DNA of 34,634 nt from Saccoglossus kowalevskii (GCF_000003605.2 NW_003116949.1:384417-419050), one strand, 5' to 3'. Positions 1 through 11,665 are shown, counted from the first letter of the stretch. Notes: generated from the sequence alone by a model not told the origin. Numbers and translations are program-made.

Positions 1-1938
1 AATGCATGTTGCTTTTTCAACATGTTTTACAGTACTTTCCCTGCACACACACACACTGGCTCAATTTGCATGGCACATTCATCATTACAAATGACAACAT
101 TTTGTAAATACATGTATACAATCCTGACCACTCAGGTCTGAACCAATTTATTGACTCATGATTATTCAGCTTACAGGGCCTAGGGTCCCAGTACACACAC
201 CTATTAACAAAATTGATACAAAGCAGTTCATTGGTGCAATACACACAAACACTGAATGCCTGTTACTACGTATAGAAAACATTAAAATACAAGGCATACA
301 AATTACATTTTAAAAATATTTTTATATATTTATAAACGGCGTTTAAAATCGAAGCCTGACTGGTGTAATACATGTATGCTGTAGGAGTTCAGTACAGCAT
401 GGTGCAAACAAAATTACAAACACATATGACAAATGCTTTTAAATAACAATGTCACATTAAAAATAAGCCACCTTTATGGACAGGGTCACACAGCACCATC
501 TTCCTTCAAATCTTGGTAAATTTAACATTGAAATCAATTTTAAAGTATACCGTACACAATACAGTTTTTTACTAGTAAGAGGCTTTCGGAATGCTCTCAG
601 ATTTAAATCAGATGTAAAGGGTCAGGTACTACTACAGGGTCAGGAGTGACTGCATTTCATTGCAATTTTTCAATCCAAACAGAACTGAATTAATCTTTGT
701 AGTATCAATTGAATAAACATAGATGAAAAATGAAAAACACCAAGAAAACATTTTTCGTGGTATTTTGGAATCTTGTATCTCAAAAAATCAACCCAAATTT
801 TTTTGGTATGAATTCATAATAATGAAGGCATGACAAACATGACATATAATGTCATGTTTATATAATATAATATTAATAAATATTTTTGTAGTTTTTCATG
901 TAGTATCCTATTCACACTGGATGTGAAGGGCTTTTTACCATGAAAATGTGTGCGACTACAAAGCCATTTCCCACAATGCATTAGATTGGTAAAAACCTTA
1001 AAATGGTGTTTTATCACAAACGGACATGTTGATCAAGAAAAAGTGCATGTCATACTGCTACACTACCTTCCTAACTAAAATAGAAATTCGTGTTGAAGGT
1101 AATAGATATACTTTGTATGTTGTTGCACACTGGTGAGCAGATTTGGCAATGATATAAGATTATGACTTCTTTTTGCAGCATGCAATCAAATCTCATGAAA
1201 ACAATGAATTTTACACATGTTGTATACATAGCATGGTTACCAATATTGAAGATGAGACAACGCGGCAACTGCAAAGTGTCAGAATGTCATATTGGTCTTT
1301 AAGTTTGATTATCTATTATATAACAACTATTCTATGCTTCCCACAATGCATGGAATTGACAGCTATCCCTTTAAATATACCGGTACAACACACAAAATAT
1401 ACTGACATGTACAAATATATACACATATATACTAACTAAATCAGATAGATTCTCAATTTAAGAAAAAAAAACACGTTTGAACCAATACAGCCACTTAAAA
1501 TAGACCATCATAACACTGTAGATGACTTTATTTTAGCTGGAATTTACTTACACTTTTAAAACAGCAAAGTAGGTTGACCTACACAGTTTTTATTTACTGA
1601 ATTGCCATTAGGTTAACAAAAAAATTGTTTCTGGTCAGCATGCTTATTCGTACAAAAGTCCCCACTCAAAACTTGGGGGAAGGGGGTTCAGCCAAAATAC
1701 CGGGTACTGTTAAAGTGCAAAAAAATTAAGTAAGCCACTGCAGCATTTTTTTTTGCTACACCTTAAAGCCAGAAACAAATCTTTTTTTTTTTTAAATTCC
1801 AACCTAAACGGCCGTCAAAATACTGGAATTAGCATCTTTCAATGAATTTTTTTTGCTGATTTATTACAACAATGTAAATAAATTCTGAATAACAAAGTAT
1901 TCAACAGTTATTGATATGTACTTTTACACAAAAATAAC

Positions 1939-2083
1939 TACCGTAAAATCTGTATTAGAAGCCGCATCTCTAATACAAGTCGCACCCATTCTTTTTGAGC
2001 AATTGAGTACCAAACATTCACAATTTCTCATACGTGTAGATGCTCTAATTGAAGCCGCAACATCTAATACAGATTTTACAGTA
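1939..2083. mobile_element. Foldback MITE, family 3, copy a
   Basis: The left arm is TACCGTAAAATCTGTATTAG followed by AAGCCGC. The right arm is its inverse, GCTTCTAATACAG-like, ending ACAGTA. The interior carries the block CATTCTTTTTGAGCAATTGAG, which recurs in copies at 22498-22648, 26027-26495 and 31851-32036. It is non-autonomous and has no ORF. Confidence 0.8.
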
Positions 2084-3202
2084 GTCAGTAATTAGACGTT
2101 TACACAGGATGACACTTTCATGAAAACAATTACGACCACAGATAAAATGAATTGAAGTAGAACTTGTAAAAGAAAATAGCATATACCAGTAAAAAACAAA
2201 AACAAAATATTCACTATTACAAGTCAAAATGGGACAGCTTGTAACAGTCTCCCAATAAAATGTTTGGTACAAATAAACTTAGGAATTACAATTTAGCCCA
2301 TTTTAGATTATAAATTGTTCACCATCAGTATTTGCTCTATCAGAAGAGTACATGAACAAAAATTACTTCAATAGTTTTAAATTTGCGTTCCCAATAAAAA
2401 CCCATCTTTCTCCATGAGGTAACAGAAACATTGGTGTATGTATTGTATGTATGTACCGTATTGTGTTGTAATTTATATAACTCTCATTTTGAAAAATATA
2501 CAAGACTTCTATTTTCTGGAAACGTTGATATGTGAAAATTTCACACAGACATATATATATACACACCAAACAAGTAAAGTTGAAATTAAGCCAATAAGTT
2601 TTGCACATTGATTTATGTTTTTTTCTGGTTTCTTTTTATCAACAAATAGTTTTTAAGAGTCTGCGTCAGTTTTGACATGTGAGTTTGCCCCTTCCTCATA
2701 CCTTCTTAAATTCCAACTACAAAAATGTACATACAGTCATACAAATGTGCTCCAGAACACAAAATTAAAATCTAAAAATTCAACAAACTCCATATTTTAA
2801 AGATTGCCACCTTAATGTATTCATTGCACAAATGAATCACCCTCCAATTAGAGGGGGTCATGCCAATTGTTAGTGAACCATAGGGGTGGTAGGATAAACC
2901 ATGTCTGAAATGCTACTCATGTATCATTACTGATACCCACTCCAGATGATAATGGTGTCACCCAAAGTTTGCTTCACAAAATATCTTTAGAAACTTGCTA
3001 TAATTCATATATACTGAAGAGTTAACAGTCATGTCAGCTCAGACTGTCCCAATAATGATAGCACACATCAAATAGTTACAACCCTTGCTATCAATATGAG
3101 CTCAGTCGATTATCATAACATGTACATGTATAGATCTTAAAGACCTATGTAGTTTTTTTAATAGCTGCCATGATGTTTTAGATAAATTGTTTCTAAATGG
3201 AT

Positions 3203-3208
3203 TTTATT
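3203..3208 (-). terminator. Candidate poly(A) signal for the RAB3IP-like gene
   Basis: AATAAA on the minus strand (TTTATT on the plus strand), about 425 nt past the stop codon. Other copies lie further on, around 1590 and 1530, so the true end of the 3' UTR is undecided. Confidence 0.3.
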
Positions 3209-3631
3209 ATTACCTAGTCCTAAAGAATGTTTTCATAGAACGTTAGAGGAGCTTAATCCAAAGAAGACAATATTCATAAAAATACCTAAGCTTCATGACA
3301 AATGTAAACCCTGTGTTTCAGCATGAATTAAGACATTTACCCTAATCGACGACAATCAAGAAAAAGTATTGGCAAATATTATCAAATTTAATGTACTCCC
3401 TTGATATAATAGGGTTACTGAAACAAAAACTTCCTCATCCTCTTTTAAAAAACTGTAATGTAAATGGATCAACCAAACCATGGTTGAAATTGGACTGTAC
3501 CAGCAATGGGGAGGGAGGGGGTTGGCAGCATTCTACAATGGGGGTAAGAAGCTGGAATGGATAGATATTAAGTACCATATTGTGTGAACATTGCCCGGTT
3601 ACAGCTGATGGTATTCCATAGGAATCATCAT

Positions 3632-3699
3632 TTATAGACCAAGTTTAACCAGTGACATATCACTACGCAGTCGTATCACTTCCCAGTACATGTCCTTTT
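3632..3699 (-). CDS. RAB3IP: RAB3IP-like terminal coding exon 9 (residues 376-397, stop)
   Basis: The acceptor is CTTGACAG|AA, completing Glu376. The exon encodes [21 protein letters not shown] and then TAA at 3634-3632. Vertebrate proteins end with MFWEVMQLR.EMSLAKLGYFKEEL, so this protein stops a few residues earlier, at LGL. The match to the family's last exon makes this stop the natural C-terminus. Confidence 0.93.
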
Positions 3700-6600
3700 C
3701 TGTCAAGTGAAAAGACAAAAGTGAGAATTATTTGCACGATAAATGTATTGACTTTATATGAAATGGGAAATATTAAGTGGGCTTGATTTTAGCAGATTTG
3801 ATGTTACATTCTCCAGTTTATGAAGGAAATTATATTCTTAAATTTGAATATTTACTGAGAGTTTTATTTAATGTACTACATAAATATATCAGCAAAATGC
3901 GCAAAAATAAAAACAATGAATAATTGTAGTGTATAACGTTTTTTTTTTTGATGAATGCATTGAATAATAAATAATTCCTAACTTCTTGTCAAATGAGGGG
4001 AAGGGGGGTTGCAACTTATTTTACAAGACTGTATTAAAGTTCAACTACAGCCAGCAAAATAAAATGACAAACACAAGGAACTACTGCACAAACATAGTAC
4101 TGCTATAATTAGATTTTATAAATTACAGGTATCTCTAAAAAAAATTATATTTAAACTGGATCAATAAAATATGATTTTGACCACAGACACATTTATCTGA
4201 CTTTTACATAAATGTATGTTCACTAATAATACAAATACAGTAAATGCCATGGCAAAAAAAAGAAAATTGTGTACGTTTGTTTGATCACAGCTATTCACTT
4301 CGAATGAACTTACCATCAGCTTTCACTAAACCCTGTTTAATGTACCTCAGGTAAGTGTAAAAATCACACACAGCAGTTATCTGAAACACAACACATTGTA
4401 TTAGTTAATACCTATGCTAACGTGTCTTTACCTGAAGGTTATTATTGTTGGTATTGATTTGTTTGTTTGTTGAACTTGAGCAACATTTCATACTGATTAA
4501 GTTGATAATGAAGTTTGAAGATGAATAAGAATTGCTTGAGTTGTTGTTACCACAAGGAACAACGGGAACAACAACAAGGTCAAATGTAAGTTCTGCTTCA
4601 TTAATATTACTAATAAGCTAACAAAAGTCAACACAAATATTGTACTACTGAGAAATACATACCCTGTCTCTACATGCAGCCGATATATTATACCATTTGT
4701 CGGTTTCACCAAGACGAAAACGATATTTGCAAACTTTTTGAGTGCCGGTTAGTGCACATTTTCTGAAATAAACATGAAAAAAAATAAATAAGAAATAAAT
4801 ACTTTAAAATTTTGTTGTTTTTGGATGTCACTTTTTGTACAAAGTTCTTAATGTATGCTGTACGTTGTATCATGTAATGATACCATGAAGATCCAGTCAT
4901 AATATTTGAACAAATAAAACATACTTGTTGCATGTACATTTGTAAGTAAAACAAGGAAGAACCAAACTCCTCTACCCTTAAAGAAAAACCGATACTATAA
5001 ATAGGGGCAAGACGGCCATCGCAATTAGTATGCTAATTCGAACCAAGCCGCTCACATCGTGGCGGGAGCTCCGGGAAATTTCTACAGGGGCATGAATATG
5101 TACGCTAGCGATTACACTCGTCTGGTTGGGCTTTTGATGTATTAAATTTTCGGTTGAAGCGTGCAGCGACAATTAAAAATTATGAGTTTAAAATGGCGGC
5201 TAATGTATGCAAAATGCCTGTCAATCACAGTTTGAGTAAGCGAGCATAATAAGCATTCATTTACTTAGTGGACAGAGGCGGAGTTAATTACCCATGTGCA
5301 CTTGGTGCAATCCATGGATTGAGCGGTTCCCCTTTAACCTTTTCATCACCAGACATGCTCAGTAAATTTTTTCTGCACTTGTTTCTTATACATGTATGTC
5401 TTTCAATATTAAAGGGAATGAACCTTAATTATGGAGCTAACAGACAAAATTTGAGTAAATTTTTAGTTTTTGGCTATTTTTTTTCCAATCTTCTGAAAAG
5501 AAGTGTCGTCTATAAACACGACTATTTTGTGAATTTGTGGTGAAAAGGTTAATGAGATGTACTTACTTTGGGTAAGAAGAAGTCATTATCGGTTCTATGC
5601 ACAAAATATTTTTTTCTATACAGTTCAACAATGCGCTGCATAACTCGGCATTTGCAAAGTGTAAACATGGTTCAATGTCTTCTTGAAGTACCCTCTTAAT
5701 AAACACCGACTCGTGATTATCTGCGTGTGTAGCTCGCTTGAATGCTATGAACTCCTGGTATAGCATTGGATCGATCTGTCCGAACAAAATAGATCACAAA
5801 TGACGTCAATAAGTAATACATACCGGTAATGTTATTTATTATTCATGAAATTGTTCAAAAACTGGAAAAGCGACAGATGTATAAATAATTTTGTTTTGAC
5901 AGTAACAGGTACACTTCTTTGTGATTTCAGCAAATCTCTGAAAAGCCACAAAAAAATTGGGGTTTAATTATTTCCCAATATGATTTTTCTCGACAAAATG
6001 TAGGTGCCATATTTTATATATTTTTAGTATTTTTCTATAATTACATGATTGATAATTTTGAATCAAACATCTCATTGGTTACCACATTTATTCACTAATA
6101 GTACATGTCCTTATGTAGATTACAAAGTTGATTCTATAACCAGAATAAGTAATTCAGCATGCTACTAATGTGATTTTTTTTATTTATATGCACTTCTGCT
6201 GTGATGCATTTCTATTAGAGCAAACACCGCACAAGTCTTGATTAAAATTTTTGAAATAATGAGGTGAGTTCAAAGGTTATAGATTGTTATCATTTGAACA
6301 TTCTGTCTATATTTGATTTGTTTGATCAGCATTCACAAGAAAATTCTGTATTTGTCGTTGCCATTCAATCACTGTACTATATCAGGGACTGTATTAGTCT
6401 ATAAAACTATTCACATACAGTGTAGCATATTTTAATTTTAAATCAGAATTCAAACTTTTAATTGTCTTTTACAACAGGCAGTAAAAAGGAAATGAGACAG
6501 AAAGTTTCTGTTTTATCTAATTCTGTGATGAAGTTTATGTTAAAATAAACCTGGAGCAATCAAACATTGGTAACTATACACTAGGTTTTGTATTCGCTGA

Positions 6601-9507
6601 TAAGTGAAATATGCTAAATCCACATGAACAGCTTAAATGTACAAGAGAACTAAAAAATCCATGAATTTAAGATGTAATGAATATTCTGCGCTTATAATAG
6701 AACAAATACGATACCTGATAATATATCTGGAGAACAGAAGAAAAAGAAATAATACTGTGAGACTCACTTCTTTTTGTTCTGCTGGAACTTGTATCGGTGT
6801 TAGCCCGCCGACACTACTGGCTTTTTGATGGCTGGGGCTAAACGATGGGTTTGGGGTATGGTTGCCATGGCGAAGAAATCCAAGTTTGGACTTCCTGTAG
6901 TGCATGCTGGGTGTGGATGTGATTACCAAGCTCTTCAAAGCACTCACTTCAGCTTGCAGTACATCAATCTAAAGAACACAAGAAATCAACGATATTCAAT
7001 ATATATTCAATCTAAATAAACTAAATAAATACTACAAAGCCATTTTTAAAAACAAAATAAATGTACCCAATTTGATGCAAATTACTGCATGTAAAAAAAA
7101 TTGAATTATTTGAAATGTTTGTCTCTCTAAATATTACGTTACTTTTGGCACCTTACATGTAACTGGTGAAAAATAACGTTCAAATGATAATTTATTTCGA
7201 TTTTGTTTTTGATTTCTCTCATTCCAACAATTTAATATCTGAAGCATAATGTAAGCTGGTCAAATTTAACAATTTCATAATTATTCATATAACTGAAATA
7301 AAACTGAAATACACTGGCTGCATCTCACTCACTTTTGTCTGTGCTTCTTTTAAAGCTTTCTCTGACGTAGCTTGTTTGATGTTGGCTTCACGCACCATCC
7401 CATGAGCCTCCTGTAATGTAAGGAATGTACTTAAAGGGCAAAGGTCGCTGTGAAGCCTCATAAGTAATGTGAAATTAATTTTCGCTTAAATGACATTTTC
7501 AATGTTTTGTATGGAATTTATTTTCACTGATTTTTTAAAATATAGGGAAAAAGGTACATTCACTAAATTTTATTTTCACTGAATCTTTCCTTCAGCGAAA
7601 ATAGCGAAAATTAATTCCAAGCGAACATAAAGTATTCTACAGTATATAATATACATATACATGTATTTTGCAGTTGACATCATCTGTAATAGGATGTTGT
7701 CTGTTTAGGAATAAAATAACAATACAGTCATGTGTGCCCTTGTGTACATGTATTCTGGGATATTCACCTGAAATAAGCAAGCCGTTAATTCTTCCAATTC
7801 TCGGTCCATTTCTGTCTGTATTCCAGACAACTTGGCAACTTGTTCATCCTTTAGTTGAAGTGCCTGAAAGAAATCATTAACATGAATTCCACCTCGTAGC
7901 ATTGTACCACTAAATTTTTACTGCCATAAATTGATTAATTTTAATTAATTCAAGTCATGGGCTTTCCAAACATATATAGATTGTATGGTTTCTTGTAAAA
8001 TTTATTCCGATTATAGGTGTTTACATTTTCATACAAAAAACTATCCTGCTACCTTAGGCCAGACTTTTATTATCCCTTGTTTCGCGAATGAACAGGAGCC
8101 GAAAATGAAATAAAAATAAAATTTAATTTCAGCGTAATTTCTTGCGCCCGCCGACTTGTAAGCGCAAAAAATGCTAAAAAAATATTATTTTTATCTTTAT
8201 TTTTTTCACCGCTCGCCGCATAACAAATCCAAGTTGCATTTTTGTGGGAGTATCATGATCAAAGTACCGAAGTCTTGTGCAGATGAGAAACAAGGTTATA
8301 CATGGAATAAAATTTTATTTCATTTCTTCACTTACAATTCTTTGAGAATCACACAAATCTAATGGAAAAAAGAATTAATTTAATTTTTTTCCTGCCCTCC
8401 TCAAAAAAATTGCCTTATAAAAACTCGAGAAACAAGGAATAAAAAAAGTCTGGCCTTAAAGTGAATGAAATGTATAGACTTCATTGTGAATCACTGTAAA
8501 AAACTTTAAGCTGTACAACATTTTGTGATTCCCCATAACTTGTAAAATTTATGATAATTTGTCACTCAGTAAATGTAATCAGTATTTTACAAAGGTTTCT
8601 GATTACTGAGTTTTTACAAATTAAATCCATGTGAACATGTGAAGTAACAATAGAACTCATTGTTTCCCTTCCAAATCAGTGAACTTAAAGCCTCAAACTT
8701 AAAGGCTCAAACATCAAAATAAGTATGATAAATCAGGAATTTTAAACAAATATGCAAGAAACATGAATAAATGCTGAAGAAAAGTTAAAACTACTGACTA
8801 GAGAGATATTAAAATTACCTCTTGTGCTTTCCTCAGTTCAACCTGAAGTTTATCAATTGCTTGCATCCGAGCTGATTCGGCAGTCGATTGACTTCTGACT
8901 CTCGTCACATCGCCGTTGTTGTCCCACTCATTGTCAAAACTGCTTTTAAAATTGATAGGACCTCCATTGCTATTAAACAGAACAGAAACATTTCAAAAAT
9001 ATTGGCCAAAAGACTGAATTCAAGATCACCATGAAAGAATGAATTCTACAAGTACCGAAGATAAATTATATACCTAGTAACAAAGCAATTGAACTGGAAG
9101 ATGAAAATGAAATTGAAAACGGTAGACAACCACTTATATGAGCAGCCTCGCTCTGTCAAATTCCAGCTCCTTCTAAACACAGGGTATGTGCTGCTCTCAA
9201 TACTGATAATTAATTAAAAAGGATGGATAATTGGGAAACCCAAAATATTCATGCATCAAATTAGACAATAAATATGTACCGACCTCTCAGTCTCATTTTT
9301 CTCGATGCTCTCCACTGACTTATTATCATCATGGCAATCAGAAATCTTCTCCTGTTCATCGTCGTCACATGGAAGATCATTTTTACTCAAGATAGGTGTG
9401 CTCTTTGCTCTTTGAAGACCAGTGATCTCAACAGCCAGAGACTCTGGTTTGTTTATTGCATGCAACTGCTGTTTACGTTTCAAACGAAAGTTCTTGATTT
9501 TCATCAT
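3632..9507 (-). CDS. RAB3IP: RAB3IP/RAB3IL1-like (Rabin8) Sec2-domain Rab GEF, nine coding exons
   Basis: Spliced minus-strand gene. Exons in transcript order: 9507-9284, 8969-8819, 7863-7768, 7410-7333, 6968-6768, 5775-5567, 4762-4663, 4380-4314, 3699-3632. All introns are GT-AG and all phases match, giving 1,194 nt and 397 residues. Residues about 110-199 form a parallel coiled coil with the Sec2 signature ([11 protein letters not shown] joined to [10 protein letters not shown]). Residues 251-397 are the conserved Rabin8 C-terminal region ([35 protein letters not shown]). In this family the Sec2 coiled coil catalyses GDP release from RAB8 and, with RAB11 and the exocyst, supports polarised secretion and ciliogenesis. 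The N-terminal 100 residues are poorly conserved. The start at 9507 (ATG ATG) is the first ATG in the open frame, which runs back to a stop at 9556-9558, so a spliced upstream start cannot be excluded. This single gene probably stands for both vertebrate paralogues. Confidence 0.92.
4314..4380 (-). CDS. RAB3IP: RAB3IP-like coding exon 8 (residues 354-375)
   Basis: This 67-nt exon lies between GTGTTTCAG and G|GTAAGT and ends in phase 1. It encodes [20 protein letters not shown], almost the same as the vertebrate [20 protein letters not shown]. It is too short to stand out as an ORF and was found by splice phase and homology. Confidence 0.95.
4663..4762 (-). CDS. RAB3IP: RAB3IP-like coding exon 7, Cys-containing motif (residues 320-353)
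   Basis: The acceptor is ATTTCAG|A and the donor AGG|GTATGT. The exon encodes [19 protein letters not shown], then [11 protein letters not shown]. It corresponds to the KKCALTG...CKHRIKLGD...YYISP segment of Rabin8. Cys322 and Cys331 keep the family spacing. Confidence 0.94.
4996..5200 (+). promoter_or_regulatory. Promoter-like block inside the RAB3IP-like intron (TATA and YY1 motifs)
   Basis: In the intron between coding exons 6 and 7, a CpG-bearing patch about 250 bp long stands out from AT-rich surroundings. It holds a perfect TATA box (TATAAATA, 4996-5003), an octamer-like ATGCTAAT about 30 bp further on, and a perfect YY1 consensus AAAATGGCGGC (5190-5200). This could be an intronic promoter, an enhancer, or a fragment of an unrecognised repeat. 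No downstream plus-strand gene is visible. Confidence 0.3.
5334..5552. mobile_element. Small MITE with TTAACCTTTTCA termini, abutting an exon
   Basis: The 16-bp inverted ends TTAACCTTTTCATCAC and GTGGTGAAAAGGTTAA differ at one position. The element is 219 bp with no coding capacity. It ends about 14 bp from the exon 6 splice donor of the RAB3IP-like gene. The terminal motif resembles that of the element at 14354-14905. Confidence 0.65.
5567..5775 (-). CDS. RAB3IP: RAB3IP-like coding exon 6, C-terminal domain (residues 251-320)
   Basis: The acceptor is TTCGGACAG|ATC and the donor AA|GTAAGT, ending in phase 2. The exon encodes [29 protein letters not shown], and [12 protein letters not shown]. 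These match the family pattern of an acidic EDI.PCL motif followed by ENNTL.IEP. A foldback element ends only about 14 bp beyond this donor (see 5334-5552). Confidence 0.95.
5776..6767. other. RAB3IP: Intron 5 of the RAB3IP-like gene
   Basis: About 1 kb of AT-rich intron between coding exons 5 and 6. I see no repeat ends, conserved motif or coding potential in it. Confidence 0.6.
6768..6968 (-). CDS. RAB3IP: RAB3IP-like coding exon 5, end of Sec2 helix and linker (residues 184-250)
   Basis: This 201-nt exon has acceptor TTCTTTAG|ATT and donor [24 protein letters not shown] closes the Sec2 coiled coil. After it comes a Ser/Pro/His-rich linker ([16 protein letters not shown]), presumably disordered. 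In vertebrate Rabin8 the corresponding linker is a target of regulatory phosphorylation, which cannot be judged from sequence here. Confidence 0.92.
7333..7410 (-). CDS. RAB3IP: RAB3IP-like coding exon 4, Sec2 core (residues 158-183)
   Basis: This 78-nt exon has acceptor CATTACAG|GAG and donor AAA|GTGAGT. It encodes [18 protein letters not shown] and ends KEAQTK. It is the most conserved stretch of the Sec2 exchange domain, and the match to [13 protein letters not shown] of vertebrate Rabin8 is near complete. Phase 0 at both ends. Confidence 0.95.
7468..7645 (+). mobile_element. Foldback MITE, family 1, 5'-truncated copy
   Basis: Lies in intron 3 of the RAB3IP-like gene. The right half is intact (TTCAGCGAAAATAGCG, then AAGTATTCTACAGTA). 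The left arm lacks the terminal TACTGTAGAATAC and starts at AATTAATTTTCGC. The interior TTTTGTATGGAATTTATTTT is shared with all other family 1 copies. Confidence 0.8.
7768..7863 (-). CDS. RAB3IP: RAB3IP-like coding exon 3, Sec2 coiled coil (residues 126-157)
   Basis: This 96-nt exon lies between TTTCTTTCAG and CAG|GTGAATA and is phase 0 at both ends. It encodes [14 protein letters not shown], then [11 protein letters not shown]. This is the first half of the conserved Sec2 GEF patch, where the family usually reads ELEELTASLF followed by Glu. Here Gln157 occupies that Glu position at the exon junction, next to the Rab-binding segment. Confidence 0.93.
7864..8818. other. RAB3IP: Intron 2 of the RAB3IP-like gene
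   Basis: About 950 bp between coding exons 2 and 3. Nearly half is the GGCCAGAC-ended MITE at 8057-8455; the rest is AT-rich and featureless. Confidence 0.7.
8057..8455 (-). mobile_element. MITE with GGCCAGAC termini and TTA target duplication, copy 1
   Basis: The element starts GGCCAGACTTTTATTA and ends AAAAAGTCTGGCC, with TTA on both sides (8054-8056 and 8456-8458). A 3-bp TTA duplication with G-rich ends fits PIF/Harbinger (TWA targets). It lies in intron 2 of the RAB3IP-like gene. It is homologous, in inverted orientation, to 12151-12602. The interior has no transposase. Confidence 0.75.
8819..8969 (-). CDS. RAB3IP: RAB3IP-like coding exon 2 (residues 75-125)
   Basis: The acceptor is TTTAATAG|C and the donor GAG|GTAATT. 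The first base completes Ser75. The exon runs [11 protein letters not shown], then through [18 protein letters not shown], where heptad-spaced Ile, Leu and Val mark the start of the Sec2 coiled coil. Human Rabin8 has the same transition from a serine-rich linker to a helix ending in KAQ. It ends in phase 0. Confidence 0.88.
9284..9507 (-). CDS. RAB3IP: RAB3IP-like coding exon 1 (residues 1-74)
   Basis: This exon encodes a basic N-terminus ([14 protein letters not shown]) followed by an acidic stretch ([18 protein letters not shown]). The donor is AG|GTCGGT, ending in phase 2. An alternative donor 5 nt further on (TCG|GTACAT) would break the frame with the next exon. The exon is assigned by phase and position, because this part of the family has no strongly conserved motif. 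The open frame continues upstream to 9555 with no ATG, so the exon may have a spliced 5' extension. Confidence 0.7.
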
Positions 9508-9779
9508 GATGATAGAGGGCGCTATCAAGCTCTGATTGTTTGTCACACTGATAATTTAAGTCCTGAAGTTCATGATCATTTATTAATTCAGATCAGTAAG
9601 AGGAAAACACACAAATATGGACGTTACGAGAAATGACCTGTTTGTGTGGCGATTCATGGTCTCTTGAGGTGTTCTGTAGATGTTAGAAAAAATACGAAGT
9701 TTAGTGCAGTTTCTGGATTATGTAAACTGGTTGAGCCAATTAAAATAGTTTTAACAAACCAACCAACAAACCAACAAAC

Positions 9780-9896
<117 letters not shown>

Positions 9897-11475
9897 GAGC
9901 TATGTTTTTGATGTTGTTTTTGATAACTTGGAGGTATATAAACTATCCTATTAACAACAAAACTATAGCAACCCTGACAGACAAGACGAACAGATACATA
10001 AATAAACAGACAAAAAAAGAAATAAAATAACAAAATAAATAAATAGCGAGCCGAGTTTTTGGCTAATCATTTTGCTAGAAGTACACTGACAATAAAGCTG
10101 TCAATGTGTTCTACAATGGAAGAAGAACACAATATTGTATTTTATTTGTTCATACTGTATAGTTGTCATCTATACTGGTATTGTTATCAACATAGCATTC
10201 TATGTCCCACAGCAATGGTTACACAGAGCGTGACACACAGATTGATTCATGCATAAAGTGCTTTCTTATTCTCAACAGAAACTGCAAACCATGAACAAAT
10301 TCATCAGAGAAATTCAAGCAGATAGGTTCCTATACACTTGAAAATAAGGACATCAACAATAGAAATTACCAGCTGTCTCCAAATATGCTAATGTAGATTA
10401 TTTTCTTGACAACAGGAAAAATGTTGTCTCTGTTTAAGAGGGAGGCATAAACAATCATATTTGACCTGAAATAATTAGATTACACACTCTCAATAACAGT
10501 TACTTTTTATAGAAGTACTGTAGAATAATTCACTATCCTGGGGATTTCACTGATAGACAGCAAGAAACTTTTCTCTGAAATGGAGCTTATATCAAAACTA
10601 GGAAACATATTCTCATAGTTTGTATTCATTACAGTGCATTATTTTTTTTTTAATCTTCCAAATTTGGGTGTGAAGAATTTTATGTTAATATATGAGGAAA
10701 TTATCTCTCATCAAAACCCACCATCAAAATTAATATATACTTTGCTGAATGTGTCTGTTCCCACGATTAGTGAATATAAATCTGGAAATCTGTTCTTTTT
10801 CTGTGGTCTGAATTTAATTTATGCTGAATTTGTAAAAACGTGATTTACAGCGAAATCAAATACAGCTAAATTCACAGTACCATATTAGTTCGATTAGTAG
10901 TACATGCACTTATGCACATGAAGGGGATAGTCATGCTTTAGCCTTACCCAGTCAAGTCAAAGTAAAAAGCACATGTGGCTGGCAAGTTTGGGATTGGGAT
11001 GTGCACTTCTACACTGTACATATTATTCATGTCAGCTCAATAAAAGAAACGTTTACAATAAAGAAAAGAAGAGTACAATCACAATGCCAGACATGACAGT
11101 AGGGTGGAGTCAGACTGAAGTGTGTTAGAAAACAGGACACAATGGTTCACAAACTCAATACTGTTTTTCTCTAGGGACAGATGACTAATGGAATGTTCAC
11201 TTGTTTGAAAACAATGTAGTGGGTACAAACATACAGTCACAGAGACCCACTAAATGGTGTATACTGTTATAAAAAGTACTGTGCAATTTAGTAGAAGCGA
11301 AAAATGTTATTGTAATTTATAAGATAAATCAAAAAAGACTATCATGAAACTTTATTGACACTGAAGTTGTCAAATTACGATATCAAATTATAGCAGAGAA
11401 AAATAAACTGTATGTGAAGCTGAGTGTATAAGTATATGTATTTGTACCATACATGTATTTATAGCAACAATATGA

Positions 11476-11665
11476 TACTGTAAAATACTAAATATCAGCT
11501 AATTAATTTTCACTCTTTGGGTGTTTTGTATGGAATTTATTTTTCACTGACTATTGACGAGTTGAATGTAAAATATAGAAAAGAAAGGTATATACACTGG
11601 ATCACCAATTCAGGAAATATAGCAAAAATTTATTCTACGCGAAAATAAAAAAATATTTTATAGTA
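11476..11665 (+). mobile_element. Foldback MITE, family 1, diverged copy
   Basis: Starts TACTGTAAAATACTAAATAT and ends AAAATATTTTATAGTA. The interior contains TTTTGTATGGAATTTATTTT and a TTGAATGTAAAATATAG-like block, as in the other copies. The stretches around the right arm are decayed, so this is an older insertion. Confidence 0.75.

Larger units (their letters stand above)
1..3631. other. 3' UTR and flank of the RAB3IP-like gene; no other gene seen
   Basis: AT-rich sequence with no recognisable protein on either strand; the short ORFs here have no family features. It may be a long 3' UTR plus intergenic DNA. It holds one complete foldback element (1939-2083), a solitary arm of another family near 1512-1545, and purine runs such as that around 3507-3524. 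Confidence 0.5.

Noticed and set aside
3507-3524. G-quadruplex
   Set aside because: Only three runs of three or more Gs are adjacent, and the fourth run has two.
9508-9555. A start upstream of 9507 in coding exon 1 of the RAB3IP-like gene
   Set aside because: The frame is open to 9555 but contains no ATG there, only GTG, which is not a normal animal start. A spliced extension remains possible.
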